Shown here: one piece after another, positions 34,453 through 43,488 of the stretch
Numbering within the stretch: position 1 is the stretch's first letter
How the letters are laid out: each line of letters starts with the position of its first letter
From: Streptomyces venezuelae ATCC 10712
GTDB taxonomy: Bacteria; Actinomycetota; Actinomycetes; Streptomycetales; Streptomycetaceae
Direction: 5' to 3'
DNA: 64,000 nt
Assembly: GCF_008639165.1 (NCBI RefSeq)
Contig: NZ_CP029197.1
Location: forward strand, 5,212,001-5,276,000
Notes under the pieces: generated by a model
What the model was told of the DNA's origin: nothing
What the model saw: the letters and a program-made list of their open reading frames with translations, nothing else
The model's database searches: none
Program-made: the position numbers and the translations under genes

Positions 34453-35741
34453 GACCCGGCGCCCTCACCGTCGGCGCCGTGCACGGGGCCGCCCTGCTGC
34501 TCGGCCTCGCCGGCTTCGCCTCCACCCTCTGGTCCGGCGTCGACGAACCCGGCAACGCCCTCGCCTTCGGCGCCCTCGTCGCCGTCGGCGAACTCGCCCG
34601 CTGGGGCGCCGCCCCCGGCACGGAGGCACCCGCCGTCGGCGAAGCGCCGGGGGGAAGGGAGCCCGCACCGCTGGCCGCCGCCGGGGCCCTCGCCTACGCC
34701 CTGCTCGGGGCGAGCGCGGGCACCGCCACCACCCACGGCGTCCTCCAGATCGTCGCCGTCGTCGTCGCCGCGGGCCTCTGCGGGATCGTCCCCCACATCG
34801 CCCGCGGCCAGGGGCCCGGCCTCGACCACCTCGCCCGCCGGGTCCTCACCGTCGGCTTCGCCGCGCTCTGCTTCCAGCCCCTCTACAACGCGGGCGCCGT
34901 CGTCGAGCACCTCGGCGAGGGCCCGGCGTACGCCCTCTTCCTCCTCCTGCTGCTCGTCCTGACCGCCCTGTGCGACGCGGTGCTCGCCGCCCTCGTGCTC
35001 CGCGCCCGCACGGGATTCCCGTACGGCCCCCTCCTCCGCGACGAACTGCGCGCCCTCCTCGGCATCGGCTCCGCCGTCTGCGCCACCGGCACCGTCATGG
35101 CCCTCGGCGTCGCCGCCGCCGGGCTCTGGGCGTTGCCCGTCCTCGCCGTGCCGCTGCTCCTCACCCAGGTCTCCTTCCGGCGGTACGCGGCGGTGCGCAC
35201 GGTCAACCGCCAGACCATCGCCTCGCTGGCCCGCGCCACCGAGATCGCCGGCTGCACCCCGCCCGGGCACGCCCACCGGGTCGCCGCCCTCAGCGCCGCC
35301 GTCGGACGGGAGCTGGGCCTCTCCGGGAAGGAGCTGACCGTCCTGGAGCACGCGGCGCTCATGCACGACATCGGCCAGCTCTCCCTCGTCGACCCCGTCG
35401 CGGGCGGCGCCACCGCCCTGCTGCCCGCCGAGGAGCAGCGCCGGATCGCCCTCCTGGGCGGCGAGGTGGTCCGCAGGACCGGGGTCCCCGAGGCCGTCGC
35501 GGTCGTCGTGGAGCGGCAGGCCGACCCGTACCGCGGGCAGCCGCTCACCGCCCGGATCGTCCGCGCGGTGAACGCCTACGACGACCTCGCGGGGGGCGAG
35601 GGCCCGGGCGCCGCCCTGGACGCCCTGGAGCGGCTGCGGCTCGGCACCGCCCGCGACTATCACCCGGATGTCGTCGAATGCCTGGCCAGGGTCCTGGCAC
35701 GGGGCGGAGCCGCTGGGGTGACCTCCGCCCCCGCTGGGTAA
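34449..35741 (+). CDS. Membrane HD-domain protein, degenerate HD-GYP partner
   Basis: 430 residues coupled to the preceding gene by an ATGA overlap. Six to eight membrane helices precede an HD domain with ATEIAGCTPPGHAHRV and HDIGQLSLV near residue 306. The GYP part is eroded: VVVERQADPYRGQPL stands where HHExxDGxGYP is expected. Some metal ligands (HD) remain, but the substrate loop is lost. It may act as a regulatory or receptor partner of the intact HD-GYP protein. Confidence 0.82.
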   Translation: MRPGALTVGAVHGAALLLGLAGFASTLWSGVDEPGNALAFGALVAVGELARWGAAPGTEAPAVGEAPGGREPAPLAAAGALAYALLGASAGTATTHGVLQIVAVVVAAGLCGIVPHIARGQGPGLDHLARRVLTVGFAALCFQPLYNAGAVVEHLGEGPAYALFLLLLLVLTALCDAVLAALVLRARTGFPYGPLLRDELRALLGIGSAVCATGTVMALGVAAAGLWALPVLAVPLLLTQVSFRRYAAVRTVNRQTIASLARATEIAGCTPPGHAHRVAALSAAVGRELGLSGKELTVLEHAALMHDIGQLSLVDPVAGGATALLPAEEQRRIALLGGEVVRRTGVPEAVAVVVERQADPYRGQPLTARIVRAVNAYDDLAGGEGPGAALDALERLRLGTARDYHPDVVECLARVLARGGAAGVTSAPAG

Positions 35742-35752
35742 CCCATGGGTAA
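35736..35752. promoter_or_regulatory. Operator-like palindrome GGGTAACCCATGGGTAA
   Basis: Alternating GGGTA/ACCC half-sites form overlapping palindromes (GGGTAACCC and ACCCATGGGT) across the stop codon of the HD gene, about 70 bases upstream of the TPR gene start. No known binding protein can be named. Confidence 0.35.
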
Positions 35753-35820
35753 TGAGCGCGCGTCCGACCGGGCATGGTTGGATGCGAACAAGAGGGTGAA
35801 GCGACCGGCAGGCGGGAATC

Positions 35821-36801
35821 GTGAAGATCTTCGGGAAGGTACGGCATCGGCCCTCCGCCTCGTGGCGGCAGGCCACCGACCGCGCGTTCACGCTGATCGG
35901 GGACGGACGGTACGAGGACGCGGGGGCACTGCTGACGCGTGCGGCGGATCTGGAGCCCTGGCTCTCGGAGTCCTGGTTCAACCTGGCGCTGCTGCACAAG
36001 TTCCGGCACGACTGGGAGCAGGCGCGGGCCGCCGGGCTCCGCGCCGTCGCGCTGCTCGACAAGGAGTCCGGCGCCCCCGACTGGTGGAACGTGGGGATCG
36101 CCGCCACCGCGCTCCAGGACTGGCCGCTGGCCCGCCGTGCCTGGCAGGCCTACGGACTGAAGGTGCCGGGCGCCGCCGCGGGCACCGGCGAACCGGCCGG
36201 CATGGAGCTGGGCAGCGCCGCCGTCCGGCTCTCGCCCGAGGGCGAGGCCGAGGTCGTGTGGGGCCGCCGGCTCGACCCGGCCCGGATCGAGATCCTCTCC
36301 ATCCCGCTGCCGTCCTCCGGCCGCCGCTGGGGCGAGGTCGTCCTGCACGACGGCGTGCCGAACGGCGAGCGCACCACCACCGCCGGCCCCTCCTACCCGG
36401 TCTTCGACGAGATCGAACTGTGGGCGCCGTCCCCCGTCCCCACCTGGGTGGTCCTCCTGGAGGCGGCCACCGAGGCCGACCGGGACGCGCTGGAGCAGCT
36501 CGCCGCCGAGGCGGGCTTCGCCGCCGAGGACTGGTCGTCCTCCGTGCGGCTGCTCTGCCGTGCCTGCTCCGAGTCGACCATGCCGAGCGCCGAGGGCGAG
36601 GGAGAGCACTCCGACCCGCACGATCACAGCGAGCCGGGGCACCCCGGGCCGCTCGGCCACCGCTCGCCCGGCGAGCTGTGGGTGCCGGAGCGGGAGTGCG
36701 GCATCGCGGCCCCGGCGGGCCTGGTGCGGGGTCTCCTCGACGGCTGGGTGGCGGACAGCCCGGACAGCCGCGAGTGGCGAGATCTCGAAGAGGTCTGCTG
36801 A
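35821..36801 (+). CDS. TPR-containing protein with C-terminal beta domain
   Basis: 326 residues from GTG 35821. The first 120 residues carry tetratricopeptide-like helices (DRAFTLIGDGRYEDAGALL, SWFNLALLHKFRHDWEQARA, DWWNVGIAATALQDW). The rest is a mixed domain with VWGRRLDPARIEI and a Cys/His stretch (CRACSES, HSDPHDHSEPGH) that might bind a metal. No family function is known. It lies between the HD pair and def, with its own likely start signals. Confidence 0.8.
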   Translation: MKIFGKVRHRPSASWRQATDRAFTLIGDGRYEDAGALLTRAADLEPWLSESWFNLALLHKFRHDWEQARAAGLRAVALLDKESGAPDWWNVGIAATALQDWPLARRAWQAYGLKVPGAAAGTGEPAGMELGSAAVRLSPEGEAEVVWGRRLDPARIEILSIPLPSSGRRWGEVVLHDGVPNGERTTTAGPSYPVFDEIELWAPSPVPTWVVLLEAATEADRDALEQLAAEAGFAAEDWSSSVRLLCRACSESTMPSAEGEGEHSDPHDHSEPGHPGPLGHRSPGELWVPERECGIAAPAGLVRGLLDGWVADSPDSREWRDLEEVC

Positions 36802-36868
36802 GGCTTCGCGGCGGGGCCCGTAGGCTGTCCTCCGACGGAATCGGGTTTTCAGAAGGGCGCGGCCGGAC

Positions 36869-37501
36869 ATGGCGCAGCAGGAGACGGACGAGCAGACGAT
36901 CAACGACGGCTTCGTCGTGGACACGGAGGACTGCGAGGCGCGCGAGCTCGCCCACCGTGAGCGCGGCACCGCCCGCCCGATCACGGTGGTCGGCAACCCG
37001 GTGCTCCACAAGGAGTGCAAGGACGTCACCGAGTTCGACGACTCGCTCGCGGCGCTCATCGACGACATGTTCGCCAGCCAGAAGGCCGCCGAGGGCGTGG
37101 GCCTGGCCGCGAACCAGATCGGTGTGGACCTGAAGGTCTTCGTCTACGACTGCCCCGACGACGAGGGCGTCCGGCACACCGGTGTCGTGGTCAACCCCGT
37201 CCTCCAGGAGCTCCCGGCCGAGCTGCGCGTCCTCGACGAGTCCAACGAGGGCTGCCTGTCCGTGCCGACCGCCTACGCCGAGCTGGCCCGCCCCGACTAC
37301 GCGGAGGTCCACGGCCAGGACGCCCAGGGCAACCCGATCAAGGTGCGCGGCACCGGCTACTTCGCCCGCTGCCTCCAGCACGAGACGGACCACCTGTACG
37401 GCTACCTGTACATCGACCGCCTCTCCAAGCGGGACCGCAAGGACGCCCTGCGCCAGATGGAAGAGGGCACCCCGCGCTACGAGACGGTGCCGAACGCCTG
37501 A
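36869..37501 (+). CDS. def: Peptide deformylase
   Basis: 210 residues from ATG 36869. It removes the formyl group from nascent N-terminal methionine. All three motifs are present: GVGLAANQIG, EGCLSVP and QHETDHLYG (HExxH). It is longer than typical because of an acidic N-terminal stretch of about 35 residues. A very long hairpin follows. Confidence 0.95.
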   Translation: MAQQETDEQTINDGFVVDTEDCEARELAHRERGTARPITVVGNPVLHKECKDVTEFDDSLAALIDDMFASQKAAEGVGLAANQIGVDLKVFVYDCPDDEGVRHTGVVVNPVLQELPAELRVLDESNEGCLSVPTAYAELARPDYAEVHGQDAQGNPIKVRGTGYFARCLQHETDHLYGYLYIDRLSKRDRKDALRQMEEGTPRYETVPNA

Positions 37502-37507
37502 TCCACG

Positions 37508-37557
37508 GGTACGCCGAAGGGCCCCGCTCCCCCCGGAGCGGGGCCCTTCGGCGTACC
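37508..37557 (+). terminator. 23-bp bidirectional terminator
   Basis: A 23-bp perfect stem (37508-37530 with 37535-37557) around a CCCC loop separates the convergent def and nrdB genes. It is the longest perfect hairpin noticed in the window. Confidence 0.88.
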
Positions 37558-37565
37558 GGCGGAGC

Positions 37566-38582
37566 CTAGAAGTCCTCGTCCAGGTCCACCGAGCCCTCGA
37601 CGGCCACCTGGTAGGCGGACGGGCGGCGCTCGAAGAAGTTGGTGAGCTCCTGGACGCCCTGGAGCTCCATGAACGAGAACGGGTTCTCGGAGCCGTACAC
37701 CGGGGCGAAGCCGAGGCGCTGGAGGCGCTGGTCGGCGACGCACTGGAGGTACTCGCGCATCGACTCGGTGTTCATGCCCGGCAGGCCGTCGCCGCACAGG
37801 TCACGGCCGAACTGCAGCTCCGCCTCGACGGCCTCCTTCAGCATGTCGGTGACCTGCTGCCGCAGCGCGTCGTCGAAGAGCTCCGGCTCCTCCTTGCGGA
37901 CGGTGTCCACGACCTCGAAGGCGAAGTTCATGTGCATCGTCTCGTCGCGGAACACCCAGTTGGTGCCGGTCGCCAGGCCGTGCAGCAGACCGCGGGACCG
38001 GAACCAGTACACGTACGCGAAGGCGCCGTAGAAGAACAGGCCCTCGATGCACGCGGCGAAGCAGATCAGGTTCAGCAGGAAGCGGCGGCGGTCGGCCTGC
38101 GTCTCCAGGCGGTCGATCTTCTCCACCGAGTCCATCCACCGGAAGCAGAACTGCGCCTTCTCGCGGATCGACGGGATGTTCTCCACCGCGGCGAAGGCCG
38201 CCGCGCGGTCCTCCGGGTCGGGCAGGTAGGTGTCGAGCAGCGTCAGATAGAACTGGACGTGCACGGCCTCCTCGAACAGCTGGCGCGACAGGTACAGGCG
38301 CGCCTCCGGGGAGTTGATGTGCTTGTACAGCGTCAGGACCAGGTTGTTCGCCACGATCGAGTCGCCGGTCGCGAAGAACGCGACCAGCCGGCCGATCATG
38401 TGCTGCTCGCCCGGCGTCAGCTTGGCGAGGTCGGCGACGTCGGAGTGGAGGTCGACCTCCTCCACGGTCCAGGTGTTCTTGATCGCGTCCCGGTAGCGCT
38501 CGTAGAAGTCCGGGTAGCGCATCGGGCGGAGCGTGAGCTCGAAGCCCGGGTCCAGGAGGTTCTTCTCGTCGTTCGTGCTCAT
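37566..38582 (-). CDS. nrdB: Class Ia ribonucleotide reductase beta subunit
   Basis: 338 residues. The ATG at 38582 overlaps the nrdA stop by one base (TAATG), implying coupling. Diiron ligands are visible in QLFEEAVHVQFY and RDETMHMNFAFE (two ExxH motifs). It houses the tyrosyl radical cofactor and works with NrdA to make deoxynucleotides aerobically. The C-terminus ends VDLDEDF, the acidic, aromatic type of tail that docks on NrdA. Confidence 0.95.
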   Translation of the reverse strand: MSTNDEKNLLDPGFELTLRPMRYPDFYERYRDAIKNTWTVEEVDLHSDVADLAKLTPGEQHMIGRLVAFFATGDSIVANNLVLTLYKHINSPEARLYLSRQLFEEAVHVQFYLTLLDTYLPDPEDRAAAFAAVENIPSIREKAQFCFRWMDSVEKIDRLETQADRRRFLLNLICFAACIEGLFFYGAFAYVYWFRSRGLLHGLATGTNWVFRDETMHMNFAFEVVDTVRKEEPELFDDALRQQVTDMLKEAVEAELQFGRDLCGDGLPGMNTESMREYLQCVADQRLQRLGFAPVYGSENPFSFMELQGVQELTNFFERRPSAYQVAVEGSVDLDEDF

Positions 38583-40960
38583 TACTGGCAGGCCTCGCAG
38601 GACTCGGGGTTTTCCAGGGAGCAGGCGAGGGCGTCCGCGTCGGGGGTCGCCTGCTGGACGGGGATGGTGGCGGCGGCGGGGGCCGCGGCCTGGGCGGCGC
38701 GGGCGATCCGGGTCGCCGGACGGGAGCGCAGGTAGTACGTCGTCTTCAGGCCCTGCTTCCAGGCGTACGCGTACATCGACGACAGCTTGCCGATCGTCGG
38801 CGTCTCCAGGAACAGGTTCAGCGACTGCGACTGGTCCAGGAACGGCGTCCGGGCGGCGGCCATGTCGATCAGACCGCGCTGCGGGATCTCCCACGCCGTC
38901 CGGTACAGCTCGCGGACCTCGGCCGGGACCCAGGTGAAGCCGGCCACCGAGCCGTTGGACTCGCGCAGCGCCTCACGGGTCTGCGCGTCCCACACGCCGA
39001 GCTTCTTCAGCTCGTCGACCAGGTACGAGTTGACCTGGAGGAACTCACCGGAGAGCGTCTCGCGCTTGAACAGGTTGGAGACCTGCGGCTCGATGCACTC
39101 GTAGACACCGGCGATCGAGGCGATCGTCGCGGTCGGCGCGATGGCGAGGAGCAGGCTGTTGCGCATGCCGACGGCGGCGATCCGCTCGCGCAGCGCGGCC
39201 CAGCGCTCCGGCCAGTTGAGCTCCACGTCGTAGTGGTCGGGGTGCAGCACACCACGGGCGGTGCGGGTCTTCTCCCAGGCCGGCAGCGGCCCGTTCCGCT
39301 CGGCGAGGTCGGCGGAGGCCTCGTACGCGGCGAGCATGATCCGCTCGGCGATCCGGGTGGACAGCGCGCGCGCCTCGGCGGAGTCGAACGGCAGCTTCAG
39401 CTGGAAGAAGACGTCCTGGAGGCCCATCGCGCCCAGGCCCACCGGCCGCCAGCGGGCGTTGGAGCGGCCCGCCTGCTCGGTCGGGTAGAAGTTGATGTCG
39501 ACGACCCGGTCGAGGAAGGTGACGGCCGTACGGACGGTCGCGTCGAGGCGCTCCCAGTCGATGTCCGAACCCACGACGAACGCGCCGAGGTTGACCGAGC
39601 CCAGGTTGCACACGGCCGTCTCGCCGTCGTCCGTGACCTCCAGGATCTCCGTGCAGAGGTTCGAGGAGTGGACGGTGTGGCCGGGCTCGGCGGTCTGGTT
39701 GGCCGTACGGTTCGAGGCGTCCTTGAAGGTCATCCAGCCGTTGCCGGTCTGGGCCAGGGTCCGCATCATCCGGCCGTACAGGTCGCGGGCCGGCATCGTC
39801 TTGCGGGCCAGGCCCGCCGCCTCGGCCTTGCGGTACGCGGCGTCGAACTCCTCGCCCCACAGGTCGACGAGCTCGGGCACGTCCGCCGGGGAGAACAGCG
39901 ACCAGTCGGCGTCGGCGTTGACCCGGCGCATGAACTCGTCCGGGATCCAGTGCGCCAGGTTCAGGTTGTGCGTACGCCGGGCGTCCTCACCGGTGTTGTC
40001 GCGGAGCTCCAGGAACTCCTCGATGTCGGCGTGCCAGGTCTCCAGGTAGACGGCGGCGGCGCCCTTGCGGCGGCCGCCCTGGTTCACGGCGGCGACGGAG
40101 GCGTCGAGGGTCTTCAGGAACGGCACGATGCCGTTGGAGTGCCCGTTGGTGCCGCGGATCAGTGAACCGCGGGCGCGGATGCGGGAGTACGAAAGGCCGA
40201 TGCCGCCCGCGTGCTTCGAGAGCCGCGCCACCTGGTGGTAGCGGTCGTAGATGGAGTCCAGCTCGTCCTGCGGGGAGTCCAGGAGGTAGCAGGAGGACAT
40301 CTGCGGGTGGCGGGTGCCGGAGTTGAACAGCGTGGGGGAGGACGGCAGGTAGTCCAGCCGGCTCATCAGGCCGTACAGCGCGGAGACCTCGTCGAGCGCG
40401 CGGACCGAGTCGTCCTCGGCGAGGCCGCACGCCACCCGGAGCATGAAGTGCTGCGGGGTCTCGATCACCTTGCGGGTGATCGGGTGGCGCAGCAGGTAGC
40501 GCGAGTAGAGGGTGCGCAGACCGAAGTAGCCGAAGCGGTCGTCGCCTGCCGGGTCGATCGTCGCGTCGAGCCGGTCGGCGTGCAGCGCGACGAACTCGGC
40601 GGTGCGGTCGGCGATCAGGCCCTCGCGGTGCCCGACGGCGACGGAGGCCGAGAAGGAGAACGCGCCCTGGCCGGCCGCCTCGTCGGCGATGGTGACGGTC
40701 AGGAGCCGGGCGGCGAGCCGGGAGTACGCGGGGTCCTCGGCGATCAGGCCGGCCGCCGCCTCGGTGGCCAGCTCGCGCAGTTCCGCCTCGTCCGCGGCGG
40801 CGCTGCGGCCGCGGAGCGCGGCGGCGGCGACCTTGCCGGGGTCGGTGTCGGGGAGATCGGCGGTGAGGTCCGTCAGGGTCCGCAGCAGCACGGTCCCGGG
40901 GCCGTCGTTCTCGACCGTGGAAGCCTCGGCGGACGCCGGATCGGCGGGCGCGATGGTCAC
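38582..40960 (-). CDS. nrdA: Class Ia ribonucleotide reductase alpha subunit
   Basis: 792 residues from GTG 40960 with GAGGGAGAG upstream. Active-site segments are SSNLCTEI, CNLGSVNLG and IAPTATIASIAGVYECIEP. The C-terminal swinging cysteines are in ESCEACQ. No ATP-cone is recognisable in the short Ala/Asp-rich N-terminus, so overall activity control may be weak or absent. Expression is predicted to be shut off by coenzyme B12 through the upstream riboswitch, leaving the B12-dependent class II enzyme to act. Confidence 0.96.
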   Translation of the reverse strand: MTIAPADPASAEASTVENDGPGTVLLRTLTDLTADLPDTDPGKVAAAALRGRSAAADEAELRELATEAAAGLIAEDPAYSRLAARLLTVTIADEAAGQGAFSFSASVAVGHREGLIADRTAEFVALHADRLDATIDPAGDDRFGYFGLRTLYSRYLLRHPITRKVIETPQHFMLRVACGLAEDDSVRALDEVSALYGLMSRLDYLPSSPTLFNSGTRHPQMSSCYLLDSPQDELDSIYDRYHQVARLSKHAGGIGLSYSRIRARGSLIRGTNGHSNGIVPFLKTLDASVAAVNQGGRRKGAAAVYLETWHADIEEFLELRDNTGEDARRTHNLNLAHWIPDEFMRRVNADADWSLFSPADVPELVDLWGEEFDAAYRKAEAAGLARKTMPARDLYGRMMRTLAQTGNGWMTFKDASNRTANQTAEPGHTVHSSNLCTEILEVTDDGETAVCNLGSVNLGAFVVGSDIDWERLDATVRTAVTFLDRVVDINFYPTEQAGRSNARWRPVGLGAMGLQDVFFQLKLPFDSAEARALSTRIAERIMLAAYEASADLAERNGPLPAWEKTRTARGVLHPDHYDVELNWPERWAALRERIAAVGMRNSLLLAIAPTATIASIAGVYECIEPQVSNLFKRETLSGEFLQVNSYLVDELKKLGVWDAQTREALRESNGSVAGFTWVPAEVRELYRTAWEIPQRGLIDMAAARTPFLDQSQSLNLFLETPTIGKLSSMYAYAWKQGLKTTYYLRSRPATRIARAAQAAAPAAATIPVQQATPDADALACSLENPESCEACQ

Positions 40961-41016
40961 AGGGGGGCTCTCCCTCGCTCGGCTCGGGGCCGCGGCGGGG
41001 GAAGGCGGGCAGGCGG

Positions 41017-41037
41017 GCGTCCGGTAACGCCGGACGC
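41017..41037 (-). promoter_or_regulatory. Hairpin in the nrdA leader, candidate expression platform
   Basis: GCGTCCGG and CCGGACGC pair (8 bp) around a 5-nt loop about 55 bases before the nrdA start and about 70 bases after the end of the cobalamin aptamer. It lacks a U-tract. It could be the switching element or a simple terminator stem. Confidence 0.45.
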
Positions 41038-41099
41038 GACGCTTCCGCCGGCCCACTCCGCGAGGCCCGGACGTCAGTGGCACCCGGAACGGACGGACC

Positions 41100-41230
41100 G
41101 GGCGCGCTGCCGGCAGGTCCTCGGACTCACCTCGTACGACCAGGTCGTATCCGTACGAAGCACACCGTTGCGGGACAGTTCCGGATTCGCGCCGGATTCC
41201 CCTGCGGCGACAGCGAGGATGAGCATACAT
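41100..41230 (-). promoter_or_regulatory. Cobalamin (B12) riboswitch upstream of nrdAB
   Basis: Read on the minus strand, the leader contains the conserved aptamer blocks: GGGGAATCCGG and GCGAATCCGG, then CTGTCCCGCAACGGTG (the ACUGxCCCGCAACxGU core), and further on GAGTCCGAGGACCTGCCGG (the GAGUCNGA-NACCUGCC block). Order and spacing fit. A B12 riboswitch controlling the class Ia nrd operon is established in Streptomyces. A -10-like TATGCT (complement of 41222-41227) lies at its upstream edge. Confidence 0.88.
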
Positions 41231-41263
41231 GTGGGGGGCGCCGCTCGCGGCACCCCCCACATG
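41228..41263 (-). terminator. Hairpin between the GNAT gene and the riboswitch
   Basis: CATGTGGGGGG (41228-41238) pairs with CCCCCCACATG (41253-41263), and an inner GCC/GGC stem follows one mismatch. It probably terminates the GNAT transcript just before the nrd promoter. Confidence 0.7.
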
Positions 41264-41280
41264 TTGTGTCGCGCCCCGGC

Positions 41281-41781
41281 TCAGAACTCCAGGGCGTAGG
41301 TACGGAGCCGATGGCCCGGTACCGGCTCCCAGTCCCGCTCCGGGGTGCGCACGAAGCCCATCCGCTCGTAGATCCGGTGCGCCCTGACCATCGTGACGTC
41401 GGTCGAGAGCACCAGGCGCGCACACTCGGGCAGGCCCCGCGCGCGGTCCGCGCAGGTGCGGACGAGGGCCTCTCCGACGCCCCTGCCGCGGGCCGACGGC
41501 GTCACCACGAGCATCCGGAACTCGGCCTCGCCCGGGACGGCGATGTCCGCCCAGGGGGTCCCGCCGAGGGCGAAGGTCACGCCGCCGATGATCCCGTCCT
41601 CCGGGTCGGCGGCGACGAGCACCTCGCTCTCCCGCGCCCGCCGCGCCGTGTCCTTCAACACGTCCAGGTAGAAGTCGTTCTCGCCGTGCAGCAGCAGCCC
41701 GTCGTTCAGATACGTCTGCCCGGTGAGTTCCCCGAGCGCCTCGTACTCCTCGGGCCGTACCGCCCTGATCGTGAAGTCCAT
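41281..41781 (-). CDS. GNAT-family N-acetyltransferase
   Basis: 166 residues from ATG 41781. It has the GNAT core with the acetyl-CoA loop motif A as EFRMLVVTPSARGRGVGEAL (RGxGVG) and motif B around RAHRIYERMGFVRTPERD. Substrate is unknown. It stands alone, ending at a hairpin before the nrd leader. Confidence 0.87.
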   Translation of the reverse strand: MDFTIRAVRPEEYEALGELTGQTYLNDGLLLHGENDFYLDVLKDTARRARESEVLVAADPEDGIIGGVTFALGGTPWADIAVPGEAEFRMLVVTPSARGRGVGEALVRTCADRARGLPECARLVLSTDVTMVRAHRIYERMGFVRTPERDWEPVPGHRLRTYALEF

Positions 41782-41814
41782 GGGAAAAGTGTGCCCCCGT
41801 CCGGACACCGGAGA

Positions 41815-41847
41815 GGCCCGGGTCCTCCTCGGCGGAGGTCCCGGGCC
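41815..41847 (-). terminator. Terminator of the permease operon
   Basis: GGCCCGGG-T-CCTCC pairs with GGAGG-T-CCCGGGCC (41815-41847) around a 5-nt loop, with one T-T mismatch. It lies 19 bases beyond the stop of the sodium-solute symporter. Confidence 0.78.
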
Positions 41848-41865
41848 CCGTGGGACCGGTGCGGG

Positions 41866-43488
41866 TCAGTGGCTGTCCACGCCGACCTTCGGCAGGGGCG
41901 CGACGCCCGCGTCGCCCGAGTCGGCCGTGTAGTCCGCCGGGGAGGTCTCGTCGATGCCCTCGGGGGCCTTGACGGCCTTGAGGACGAAGGTGAGGACGAC
42001 CGTGACGAGGACGTTGAGGACGAAGGCGGTGAGGCCGATGTAGCCGATCTCGCCGATGCCCGGGATCTCGGCGGACGAGCCGCCGAAGTGCTTCTGGGTC
42101 GGGCTGGCCACGCCGTACGCGGCGACCGTGCCGTAGATCATGCCGACGGCCCAGCCGGCGATGAGCGCCCAGCGGTGGAACCAGCGGGTGAAGAGACCGC
42201 CGACCAGGGCCGGGAAGGTCTGCAGGATCCAGATGCCGCCGAGCAGCTGGAAGTTGATCGCGACCGTCTTGTCCATGGTGAGGACGAAGACGAGCGCGCC
42301 GACCTTCACGAGCAGCGAGACCAGCTTGGAGACCTTGGTCTCCTGGGCCGGGGTGGCGTCCGGTTTGATGAAGTCCTTGTAGATGTTGCGGGTGAAGAGG
42401 TTGGCCGCGGCGATCGACATGATGGCGGCCGGCACGAGCGCGCCGATGCCGATCGCGGCGAACGCGACACCCGCGAACCAGTCCGGGAACATGGTCTCGA
42501 AGAGCTGCGGGATGGCGAGCTGGCCGTTCTTCACCTTGATGCCGGCGGCGATCGCCATGAAGCCGAGCAGCGCGAGCAGGCCCAGCATCAGCGAGTACAG
42601 CGGCAGGATCGTGGTGTTGCGGCGGATGACCTCACGGCTCTTGGAGGAGAGCGTCGCGGTGATCGAGTGCGGGTACATGAACAGCGCGAGCGCCGAGCCG
42701 AGCGCCAGCGTCGCGTACGTCCACTGGCCGGCCTCGCCGGGGACGAGCGAGCCGCGCGGCTTGCCAGTCGCCGGGTTGGTCTGCGCGTACGCCTCGCCGG
42801 CCTTGGCGAAGATCTCGTCGAAGCCGCCCAGCTTGATCGGGATGTAGATGATCGCCACCGCGATGACGATGTAGATCAGGGTGTCCTTGACGAAGGCGAT
42901 GAGCGCCGGGGCGCGCAGACCCGAGGAGTACGTGTACGCCGCGAGGACACCGAAGGCGAGCAGCAGCGGCAGGTCCTTGATGAACCAGTGGGTGTTCTCG
43001 CCGCCGCCGACCCCCATCACGTCCAGGACGGCCTGGATGCCGACGAGCTGGAGCGCGATGTACGGCATGGTCGCGAGGATGCCGGTGACCGCCACCGCCA
43101 GCGAGAGGCCCTTGGAACCGAAGCGGCCGCGCACGAAGTCCGAGGTGGTGACGTATCCGTGCTTGTGCGAGACCGACCAGAGGCGCGGCAGGAAGGTGAA
43201 GATCAGCGGGTACACGAGGATGGTGTACGGCACGGCGAAGAAGCCGGCCGCGCCCGCCGCGTAGATGGCCGCGGGGACGGCGACGAAGGTGTACGCGGTG
43301 TACAGGTCGCCGCCCAGCAGGAACCAGGTCACCCAGGTGCCGAACGACCGGCCGCCCAGGCCCCATTCGTCCAGGCTGTGCTCGTTCTCGGCCTTGCGCC
43401 AGCGCGCGGCGAGGAAGCCCATGACCGTGACGGCCACGAAGAAGAAGATGAAGACGCCGAGCGCCACACCGTTCACGCCGTCCTTCAT
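41866..43488 (-). CDS. Sodium:solute symporter, MctP-like monocarboxylate permease
   Basis: 540 residues with about 13 membrane helices of the SSS family. Start ATG 43488 overlaps the stop of the small DUF3311 gene (ATGA). Typical segments are LGGRSFGTWVTWFLLGGDLYTAYTF and SHKHGYVTTSDFVRGRFGS. Together with a DUF3311 partner this resembles MctP/ActP-type carriers for lactate, pyruvate, acetate or propionate. The exact substrate is not readable. The C-terminus is acidic. Confidence 0.87.
   Translation of the reverse strand: MKDGVNGVALGVFIFFFVAVTVMGFLAARWRKAENEHSLDEWGLGGRSFGTWVTWFLLGGDLYTAYTFVAVPAAIYAAGAAGFFAVPYTILVYPLIFTFLPRLWSVSHKHGYVTTSDFVRGRFGSKGLSLAVAVTGILATMPYIALQLVGIQAVLDVMGVGGGENTHWFIKDLPLLLAFGVLAAYTYSSGLRAPALIAFVKDTLIYIVIAVAIIYIPIKLGGFDEIFAKAGEAYAQTNPATGKPRGSLVPGEAGQWTYATLALGSALALFMYPHSITATLSSKSREVIRRNTTILPLYSLMLGLLALLGFMAIAAGIKVKNGQLAIPQLFETMFPDWFAGVAFAAIGIGALVPAAIMSIAAANLFTRNIYKDFIKPDATPAQETKVSKLVSLLVKVGALVFVLTMDKTVAINFQLLGGIWILQTFPALVGGLFTRWFHRWALIAGWAVGMIYGTVAAYGVASPTQKHFGGSSAEIPGIGEIGYIGLTAFVLNVLVTVVLTFVLKAVKAPEGIDETSPADYTADSGDAGVAPLPKVGVDSH

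Noticed and set aside
38582..40960. ATP-cone at the N-terminus of NrdA
   Set aside because: The first 95 residues lack the VxKRDG-type start and the pattern of an ATP-cone.
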